DNA from: Sagittula marina
GTDB taxonomy: Bacteria; Pseudomonadota; Alphaproteobacteria; Rhodobacterales; Rhodobacteraceae
DNA: 64,000 nucleotides
Direction of reading: 5' to 3'
Assembly (NCBI RefSeq): GCF_014196795.1
Contig: NZ_JACIEJ010000002.1
Span: 520,260 to 584,259 of the forward strand
In this document: positions 57,884 to 64,000 of the stretch, in pieces
Position numbering within the stretch: the first letter of the stretch is position 1
Layout: each line of letters opens with the position of its first letter
Notes under the pieces: generated by a model
What the model saw: the letters and a program-made list of their open reading frames with translations, nothing else
The model's database searches: none
What the model was told of the DNA's origin: nothing
Translations under genes and position numbers: made by a program

Positions 57884-60024
57884 CCTTGCGTTTTCGCTTC
57901 TCAAGCTCCGACATGATCACCACGGCAGGCGTCGCTATGCGCCCACTAGAAATCGACGACAAAGGCGGCACCTTCGAGCGCGTCGGTCAGCCAGGGATCA
58001 CCGAGGCATTTTCCCACCATGAGCTCGCCGAGATGATGCGTCGGCCGGACACGACCTACTTTGCCGGGTATTTTGACCGTGCTACCCAAGACGCGCATCG
58101 CGACAAACCTGTGCAGGTCATCAGCGAGCTGTCGGAAAAGACCGCACGGCTGGTGATCTGGCGGAAGGCCGTCTGTGACGCCTTCCTAGCTCTCGAAGCT
58201 GCGGGCCTCGTCAAACGCACGCAGCGGGCATATGAGCAGGCCAAAGCGCAGCTCGCATCAGTGACGGCCAGGCTCGTTGGCGAAGGCGCAGCGGCCTTTG
58301 CCAAGATACGACCGGGCAAGGAAATAAAAGTTCGTAAGCTGCCGGGAAGCCGAACGGTCTTGCAGTGGGTCCGCTCCTATCAGGCTGCAGGCTACTCTGC
58401 ACTTTCTCTCATTCCGGCCACTCACCTATCCGGCAATCGGAGCCGGCGCTGGTGTCCGAAGGCGGAAGCCCTGATGAACCAGGTCATCGAGATTTACGCC
58501 GACACGCAGCAACCAACCAAGGTCCAGTCTATTCAGGAGACTCGGGCACTGTTCGCCGAAGAGAACGCGCGCAGAGCCAGCGCGGGGGCAACGCCGCTCA
58601 CGATCCCCTCTGCCTCCAGCGTTAAACGCCGATTGGACTCGGCAGACCCATTCTACGTCTGCGCAAAACGATTTGGCGTGTCTGCAGCCGCCAGGAAATT
58701 CGCAATGAGCAGCAACGGTCCCGATGTTGTGCGCCCCATGGAGCGGGTCGAGATGGATGAAAACAAGCTCGACGTCGTGTCGTTACTGACGCTGACAGGC
58801 ATCTGGGAGCACCTGCCGCCGGATCGGCAGAAGAAATTCGAGACCGGGCGGCGCTGGAGGTATCTAGCGATCGACTGCGCCACGAAATGTGTCGTGTCGA
58901 TGCGACTGGCCGACAATCCGAACTCGGATGATGCGATCCGCGCGCTGCGGCAGATTTTCGAGGACAAGACCCCGCTGGCCCAGGCGGCCGAATGCGAAAA
59001 CACATGGCATCATCATGGCGGGATCGGAACACTTGTGACCGACATGGGGCCTGCATTCGTCTCGGACGCCTTTCAGGCAACGGTAGCGTCACTTGGGATC
59101 ACGTCGCACTTGCCGCCCGCTGGCATCCCATGGATGCGGGGGCACATTGAGTCCTTCTTCCGCACACTCGGACATCAGCTCATGCCGCTCTTGGCAGGTC
59201 GAACCTTTTTCGACACCATCGATCGCGGCGACTATCCTTCAGAAATGCTCGCCTGTCTGTGTGACGACGACCTGATCAAGGTCCTGCTGACCTATATTGT
59301 TGATATCTACCACAACCAACCGCATGGCTCTCTGAACGGGGAAACCCCGAATGCAGGCTGGAAGCGGCTGGTGGCTGAACACGGGACGCCTCCGGTTCCG
59401 GATGGTTTGACCCTCAGGAAGGCATTCGGCAGGCCGATGCCCCGGAAGCTCAACGACGAGGGCGTACTGTTCTCGGGGCTTAGCTATAGCTGCGAGGCGC
59501 TGCGGGAAGCCTATCTGCACTCCCCCATACGGGAGGTGGAAATCAGGGTCGATCTACAGGACATCGGCTGGATCGCCGTCAAGGTCGGAGCCACTTGGTA
59601 TCCGGCGCTCGCCAATCAACCCGGCTTTGAGGGCGTGAGCTTCGATGAGCTGCGCGAGGGCATCCGGGCCGTTCGTCACGCACATGCGCGTGCTGCGAAG
59701 TTGGACGCGCCCAAGGTCCAGCGGGCTATCGCGCGGATATCGGACGCGAACCGCCGCGCATTCGCGCTGCGCGCCCTGACCCCTTTCCATGTGACCGACG
59801 TGGACGTCGCCCGCGCAGATGCGGCACTGCACTATCCGCTCCGCTCTGATGAACAGCGGTTAGGATACATGCCGCCGAGCAACGACCTGCTCAATGGCGC
59901 AATCTCCATTACTCCGCCAACGGACACATCTCGGAAGCCGGACAGCGACGATGACGGGCCGATCTCCGAGCGTCGAACGAGACGCAAGAACCGCAGACGC
60001 TGGGGGTTCAATGATGGGAAATGA
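57880..60024 (+). CDS. tnsB: TnsB-like DDE transposase
   Basis: 714 aa. The integrase catalytic triad is visible: Asp293 (VEMDENKLDV), Asp388 (LVTDMGPAFVS) and Glu424 (GHIESFFRTL), a DD(35)E spacing, followed by a Mu-type C-terminal beta-barrel domain (~530-590). The N-terminal ~240 residues contain the DNA-binding helices that would recognise transposon ends. It performs 3'-end cleavage and strand transfer, with TnsA cutting the 5' ends. Overlaps tnsA by 4 nt and tnsC by 14 nt. Confidence 0.92.
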   Translation: MTLRFRFSSSDMITTAGVAMRPLEIDDKGGTFERVGQPGITEAFSHHELAEMMRRPDTTYFAGYFDRATQDAHRDKPVQVISELSEKTARLVIWRKAVCDAFLALEAAGLVKRTQRAYEQAKAQLASVTARLVGEGAAAFAKIRPGKEIKVRKLPGSRTVLQWVRSYQAAGYSALSLIPATHLSGNRSRRWCPKAEALMNQVIEIYADTQQPTKVQSIQETRALFAEENARRASAGATPLTIPSASSVKRRLDSADPFYVCAKRFGVSAAARKFAMSSNGPDVVRPMERVEMDENKLDVVSLLTLTGIWEHLPPDRQKKFETGRRWRYLAIDCATKCVVSMRLADNPNSDDAIRALRQIFEDKTPLAQAAECENTWHHHGGIGTLVTDMGPAFVSDAFQATVASLGITSHLPPAGIPWMRGHIESFFRTLGHQLMPLLAGRTFFDTIDRGDYPSEMLACLCDDDLIKVLLTYIVDIYHNQPHGSLNGETPNAGWKRLVAEHGTPPVPDGLTLRKAFGRPMPRKLNDEGVLFSGLSYSCEALREAYLHSPIREVEIRVDLQDIGWIAVKVGATWYPALANQPGFEGVSFDELREGIRAVRHAHARAAKLDAPKVQRAIARISDANRRAFALRALTPFHVTDVDVARADAALHYPLRSDEQRLGYMPPSNDLLNGAISITPPTDTSRKPDSDDDGPISERRTRRKNRRRWGFNDGK

Positions 60025-60967
60025 TCTGATCACCCAAGCGGCACAACGGGTCGCTGAACTGAAGGCGTATTTCGTCGATCACGAGCGCTTCGTTCCTCTG
60101 GCAGAAGGGTTCTCCATCCTCGCTGAGAAAAGGCTCGTAGATATCCAGACCGGCCGCATCAGCGAGGCACAAGGGCTTGCCCTGTCCGGACACTCCGGGG
60201 CCGGAAAAAGCGCGGCAATCACTCATCTTCTTGCCCAAGAAAGGCAGCGGCTGGCCGATCAGGGATACGGAGATTCAACCATCATCAGCTTGCGGGTGCC
60301 ATCACCCGCAACGCTGAAATTCGTCGGACAGATGCTCCTTCGGGCGCTCGGCTATCCCATCGGTGCCGATCGCCATGCCTGGTACATCTGGGACCTGGTC
60401 CAACATCACCTCAAGGAGCGGCGTGTCCTGTTCGTGCATCTCGACGAGGCGCAGGACTTGGCCTCGCGGGGCACCAAGCACGAGCTGGATTCAGTGACAT
60501 CCATGCTGAAGACTCTGATGACAGACCCGGAGTGGCCAGTCGGGATCATTCTGTCGGGCACAAACGAGCTGGAAGACATCCTCAACCACGACCACCAGCT
60601 CGCTCGACGCATGAGGACCGTTCGTTTCGAGAGCCTATCCCCCGCCGCATATGGTGATGATATCCTCGACCTGCTCGAGAACTATTGTGAATTGGCGCAG
60701 CTCGAACCAGAGGATGACGTTCTGGAATTATCCCACGGCGAACGCGTAGTCCATGCTGCGGCAAACCAGTTCGGCATCGCCATCGTCCTGATCCTTGACG
60801 CCATCGAGGATGCCTATCTGCATGGCCAGAAGACACTAAACCGGCATAATTTCATCAGGGCCTACCATCGGCGGACCTCCTGCGATGCCGAGTTCAACCC
60901 GTTTGTCGTGCCGGACTTCATGCGCATTCACGCCCGCCAGGTGTTTTCTCGGGAGAACCGCACATGA
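60011..60967 (+). CDS. tnsC: TnsC-like AAA regulator of transposition
   Basis: 318 aa AAA ATPase: Walker A GHSGAGKS (60-67), Walker B VLFVHLDEAQDL (Asp145-Glu146), sensor IILSGTNEL, and arginine-rich RRMRTVRFESLSP. TnsC polymerises on target DNA and links TniQ/TnsD target choice to TnsAB. Two adjacent ATGs (60011 and 60014) could start it. Overlaps tnsB by 14 nt and tniQ by 4 nt. Confidence 0.92.
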   Translation: MMGNDLITQAAQRVAELKAYFVDHERFVPLAEGFSILAEKRLVDIQTGRISEAQGLALSGHSGAGKSAAITHLLAQERQRLADQGYGDSTIISLRVPSPATLKFVGQMLLRALGYPIGADRHAWYIWDLVQHHLKERRVLFVHLDEAQDLASRGTKHELDSVTSMLKTLMTDPEWPVGIILSGTNELEDILNHDHQLARRMRTVRFESLSPAAYGDDILDLLENYCELAQLEPEDDVLELSHGERVVHAAANQFGIAIVLILDAIEDAYLHGQKTLNRHNFIRAYHRRTSCDAEFNPFVVPDFMRIHARQVFSRENRT

Positions 60968-62775
60968 TGTTGTCACCCCTCAAGCCGCTTCCACTCAACG
61001 TCACCCCGGTACCCGGTGAAAGCGCGACGTCGCTAGCGTCCCGCATTGCGCGGAAGAACGGGACTGCCAGCCTTCAGTCTTTCTGCGCCGACATGAGCAT
61101 TTCCTATCGCGCCCTGAAGGTCGGCGACCCGGTGGAGATCGAGCGGGTTGCCGCACTCGCCGGGTGCGCTCCCACCACACTCCGCACTTGGACACCCCAC
61201 GCCCCGTCGAAGACGAATTATCAGTTGGGGGCAGAAGCGCCGAGGTTCACGGCCTACAGCCGAAGCACGATCAGAGGATGCCCGAAATGTGCCGCTGAAG
61301 CTCTTTCAGAGCAGGGTGTCCATGGCCCATTTCATCTTGGGGCATGGCAACTCACTTCAATCCGGACCTGCGCCCAACATTCTTGCATGTTGATCGAGGT
61401 CCCGCCTCCCTCGCATCACAAGCACAGCTATGATTTCGCGCGGATGGTCGACAACATGGACATAGACGACATTCAGATCGTTGCCGAAGAAGCGCGATCT
61501 CTGGAGCGCTACCTCCTTGGCCGATTGGATGGCGCGTCTGCGGGCCGTTGGCTCGACACGCTGGAGTTCCATGTCGCGGCACAGCTTTGCGAAAATTTCG
61601 GCCTTTTGCTGACGCGAGGCCCCAAAGCCGGTCGAGCTGAAACGACCGAACGACAATGGCTTGAGGCCGGTGCAGCCGGATACGACGTCCTATGCAACGG
61701 ACCTGATCAGATGGTCGCAGTGCTTGAAGAGCTTCGCTTAAAGGCAGGCCCTGGCTGTCACACCTACGGCGCGATTGCAGGTTCTTTCCTGACCTGGCTA
61801 TCCCAGCGTGAGGATGATGCTGCCTTCGATGACATCCGTCAGATGGTCTTCGACTACATCCTGCGGACCTATCCCGCGCTCGTCGGCAGCACGGTCCTGC
61901 GGATACGTTGCGACAGGCAACAGGTGTATTCCCTTCGAAAAGGCGCGAAGGCCTACGGCATCGACGAACGGATGCTGCGCCATAAGCTTCTGGAGCGTGG
62001 CGACATCTCGAAATCGGGAAAATCCGGTGCCATCACCTATCATCGCTACCCGTCACGGGAGACGCTGCAAAAGCTCGCCAATGAAACCAACGGCGTGCTA
62101 CGCGGGTTCGATGCGGCAGACTATCTCGGGCTGGACATCCACCTGCTGCGCACGTTCGTCGTGGAAGGGCTCATCAAGAAGGCAGGAGAGATGGCCCGAA
62201 ACGCGCCGTATTTCCGAAGGGAAGATCTCGACGCCTTTATCGGTCGCTTATACCGCCAAACACGCCCTGATTTGGAACCGGCCAATGATGAGGTTTCCCT
62301 TATTGCGGCCACGCCCGCGTGCCAATGCTCGACCCTCGAACTCCTGAACCTGATTTTCGAACACGACATTCCGCTACGCTGTGCTACGGGCGCAGACCCA
62401 AGGTTCAACGATTTCCTGATATCTGTCGAGCGGGCAAAAACGGCCATAGACCAGAACTCAGCTGGTGCGATCAGCATGTCGGAGGCTGCCGGCAAGCTAG
62501 GGGTCGATACCGCTACAATCCGCAATCTGGTGAACGCAGGCTACTTGAGTGCTGCTCCAAAGAGCAAAAATTCCTCAGAACGCTGGCGGGTGGTCGATGA
62601 GGCCTCCGTCACAATCTTCGCCGAGCACTACATCTCTGCTACCGATCTTGCCCGCGAGTTACGACGCGATCCCGCCAATCTCTGCCGCGAGCTTTACAAG
62701 AACGGCGTCGAACCACTCATCTTCAACGGCGAAAACCGGATCATCTTCCGCCGCCGCGATGTGAACGATAGATGA
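60964..62775 (+). CDS. tniQ: TniQ/TnsD-family target-selection protein
   Basis: 603 aa. N-terminal TniQ signature GESATSLASRIARKNG, then a zinc finger CPKC (106-109) ... CAQH (136-139). The C-terminal ~250 residues contain excisionase/MerR-like helix-turn-helix segments (AISMSEAAGKLGVDTATIRNLVNAGYL; ISATDLARELRRDPANLCRELYKNG), suggesting sequence-specific DNA recognition as in TnsD. It should decide the insertion site; there is no CRISPR locus here, so guide-RNA targeting is not indicated. Overlaps tnsC by 4 nt. Confidence 0.9.
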   Translation: MMLSPLKPLPLNVTPVPGESATSLASRIARKNGTASLQSFCADMSISYRALKVGDPVEIERVAALAGCAPTTLRTWTPHAPSKTNYQLGAEAPRFTAYSRSTIRGCPKCAAEALSEQGVHGPFHLGAWQLTSIRTCAQHSCMLIEVPPPSHHKHSYDFARMVDNMDIDDIQIVAEEARSLERYLLGRLDGASAGRWLDTLEFHVAAQLCENFGLLLTRGPKAGRAETTERQWLEAGAAGYDVLCNGPDQMVAVLEELRLKAGPGCHTYGAIAGSFLTWLSQREDDAAFDDIRQMVFDYILRTYPALVGSTVLRIRCDRQQVYSLRKGAKAYGIDERMLRHKLLERGDISKSGKSGAITYHRYPSRETLQKLANETNGVLRGFDAADYLGLDIHLLRTFVVEGLIKKAGEMARNAPYFRREDLDAFIGRLYRQTRPDLEPANDEVSLIAATPACQCSTLELLNLIFEHDIPLRCATGADPRFNDFLISVERAKTAIDQNSAGAISMSEAAGKLGVDTATIRNLVNAGYLSAAPKSKNSSERWRVVDEASVTIFAEHYISATDLARELRRDPANLCRELYKNGVEPLIFNGENRIIFRRRDVNDR

Positions 62776-62864
62776 GGTCAGGAATGATGGTGGGATTTGC
62801 TGCCTGATGGGGCCGAAGCCTGTGCATTCCATCCCCAGGACCTTCTGACACGATAACCCTTGAG

Positions 62865-62891
62865 AAAGCCGACCACTGCGTCGGCTTTTTT
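62865..62891 (+). terminator. Terminator of the tnsABC-tniQ operon
   Basis: AAAGCCGAC/GTCGGCTTT, a perfect 9-bp stem with a 6-nt loop and a run of T residues, 90 nt past the tniQ stop. Confidence 0.85.
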
Positions 62892-63016
62892 CGTGTCGTC
62901 CCAGAGGCAACCTTATTTGACGAAAAAGGCAGCTTCAGTTCAGCATCGAGATTTCGGGGCACTGAATTTAAAAGGAAATTCTGGCGCCGAGAGGCAAAAC
63001 TATGTGCCCCTTCCCA

Positions 63017-63272
63017 CCTATTGAAAAGGAGCAGATAGTTCTGCCTTTCTCGTCAGAGGATTTGCCTTTGTCGCGAAGACCGGTAATATTTTCCCTCCGA
63101 AAATCCATGCTGCTCCGATCCATGCCTATGGCGTGTTGATCGCTGCGCAGCCCTTCCCCCCTATCAAACCCGAGGATGGCCCACGAGCGACCATTTCTTC
63201 GTCGTGACGGGCGGCCCCGGTGCGGGCAAGACAAGCCTGATCACCGAGCTCGCCCGTCGCGGCTTCCACACG
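63017..63272 (+). repeat. Right copy of the 256-bp diverged direct repeat
   Basis: Colinear with 45866-46121. It begins at the same CCTATTGAAAAG word that follows tRNA-Ala on the left but has no tRNA sequence before it. Coding-part differences are mostly third-position, so this copy diverged as a working gene before being broken. Confidence 0.85.
63183..63272 (+). pseudogene. Truncated second copy of the AAA ATPase gene
   Basis: Corresponds to codons 1-30 of the ATPase at 46032. The start ATG is ACG, and the frame stops matching at 63272, where an IS5-type element begins. Walker A region (GGPGAGKTSLI) is still encoded. Non-functional. Confidence 0.85.
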
Positions 63273-63325
63273 GCGTTGTTGCGCAAATAAGGTTCGGGGA
63301 TGAGTTTTCCCTTTCCCACCTGAGT

Positions 63326-64000
63326 TCAAGTTACGGCTTCGATCTCGGCCCTGCCGAGGGCCGAGAAGGTATTCATGATTGCGATGCGGATGTGAATTTC
63401 GGCGGTTTGGCGGTCAGGGTCTCGTGACATGATCCGTTCTCCGAAGCGCTTGAGGCAGTTCATCCTGGCCTCGACCCGGCTGCGGACATGGTATCGCGCC
63501 CATGTCTTCCAGAGCGCCCGGCCCAGATGCCGGGTTGCGTGGAAGATCTCGTTTCGCGCAATGGCCGCGGGGCTGTCAGCCTTCCAGGCACGACCGTTAC
63601 GGCGGATCGGTATGATGCCGTTCGCGCCTCGTTCGATGATCGCCTCATGGCAACGTCGCGTATCATAGGCGCCGTCCATTGCCCGGCAGGCGATTGCAAA
63701 GCAATCTGCCGAGAGGAGGCGGTGACGGTATCGATCGGTTCGTCGGGCCGGATCTGGGACAACAGCTCTGGCAGCAGCGGACTGTCGCCCTGACGGCTCG
63801 AGGTGAACTCGACCGCGCGAACGTCGCCGGTGCCTGCGTCCACGGCGATGTGGACCTTCCTCCACTGCCTCCGGCGCGAGGCTCCATGCTTGCGGGTCAG
63901 CCACTCTCCATCGCCGCGAAATTGAATACCTGTACTGTCGACCAACAGGTTCAGCGGCTGTCCGGAGGCGCGATACGGGATCTGCACCGCGATCCGCGCC
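63326..64000 (-). pseudogene. IS5-family transposase, frameshifted and partial
   Basis: Two minus-strand frames together encode one DDE transposase. Upstream frame: LLVDSTGIQFRGDGEWLTRKHG (first Asp) through RPDEPIDTVTA. Downstream frame: DGAYDTRRCHEAI (second Asp), RSRVEARMNCLKRFGERI (Glu) to the stop at 63326. The frames are separated by a 41-nt insertion exactly between VTA and DGAYD, so the gene is inactive. The N-terminus lies beyond the window. Confidence 0.85.
63677..63717. repeat. 41-nt palindromic insertion in the transposase gene
   Basis: Relative to the expected continuous VTADGAYD coding sequence, 41 nt are inserted. Its core folds as GGCA-(GGC)-GATTGC-AAA-GCAATC-TGCC. Insertion limits are uncertain by a few bases. 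The shape suggests a miniature palindromic repeat rather than random sequence. Confidence 0.6.

Larger units (their letters stand above)
55809..62891 (+). mobile_element. Tn7-like transposition module (TnsA-TnsB-TnsC-TniQ with regulators)
   Basis: Contiguous tnsA, tnsB, tnsC and tniQ genes with 4- to 14-nt overlaps, preceded by a Ner-like regulator and two accessory genes, followed by a strong terminator. All catalytic motifs are intact, so the module may be functional. Terminal repeats and target-site duplication could not be defined, so the limits given are those of the genes only; the cargo may include the genes at 47-55 kb. Confidence 0.8.
63273..64000 (-). mobile_element. IS5-family insertion sequence, partial (runs off the window)
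   Basis: Starts at GCGTTGTTGCGCAAATAAGG, a plausible terminal inverted repeat for the IS5 family, inserted inside the truncated ATPase copy. The transposase gene is on the minus strand; the other end is outside the window. Confidence 0.8.

Noticed and set aside
57383..62775. CRISPR-associated transposon
   Set aside because: No cas genes or spaced direct repeats are visible in the window; TniQ is the long form with its own HTH-like segments.
62892..63016. Right terminal repeats of the Tn7-like element
   Set aside because: I searched by eye for TGT/ACA termini and repeated ~20-bp TnsB sites here and at 46572-47032 and 55365-55808, but found no pair good enough to report.

Overview
The window reads as chromosome of a Roseobacter-group alphaproteobacterium (Rhodobacterales). 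The evidence is the family-level content: L-malyl-CoA/beta-methylmalyl-CoA lyase, a propionyl-CoA ligase, the DgcN/DgcA D-glutamate pair, a TIGR02300 acidic protein, a stand-alone Hint protein, and an alphaproteobacterial ybgC-tolQRA ... tolB-pal-cpoB-tilS-ftsH cluster. Core codon use is strongly GC-rich. No rRNA is present, and there is one tRNA.

Layout, core part (1-45.9 kb): a SPOR-domain envelope protein; a tightly overlapped nucleoside-salvage operon cdd-deoA-deoB-add-upp; malic enzyme/phosphotransacetylase (maeB) behind a perfect 20-bp palindrome; prpE behind a cluster of TTTGCAAA-like sites; a Hint-only protein, a secreted hydratase-fold protein and NAD kinase; one-carbon genes (glyA, folD, fhs) with a chorismate-mutase-like gene; ftsH, tilS and the Tol-Pal envelope machine, with an unrelated plus-strand gene between tolA and tolB; a D-amino-acid group (D-amino acid aminotransferase, DgcA, DgcN); mclA; Lrp/LysE; accA; FCD-type GntR; a DUF4394 secreted protein; a YgjP-like peptidase; a TIGR02300 protein; and tRNA-Ala(GGC).

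Layout, accessory part (about 46.0-64.0 kb): directly after tRNA-Ala lie an AAA ATPase gene, then a lower-GC island. The island holds a 1701-residue protein (putative PD-(D/E)xK nuclease domain, STAND-like P-loop NTPase, very long C-terminal region), a serine recombinase, an IS5-type remnant, a membrane-embedded alpha/beta-hydrolase, and a complete Tn7-like transposition module (TnsA-TnsB-TnsC-TniQ) with a Ner-like regulator and two small DNA-binding-type genes. The right edge carries a diverged 256-bp second copy of the region just after the tRNA, including the first codons of the ATPase with the ATG mutated to ACG. That copy is cut off by an IS5-family element whose transposase is itself frameshifted by a 41-nt palindromic insertion.

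How it fits together: the core genes serve nucleoside, C3/C2, folate-C1 and D-amino-acid metabolism and outer-membrane maintenance. The best candidate for an undescribed system is the single-gene nuclease-STAND protein at 47.0-52.1 kb. Its architecture resembles antiviral STAND (Avs) proteins, and it may be accompanied by the membrane hydrolase. Both sit beside the Tn7-like mobilisation module. Their defence role is inference from architecture and location.
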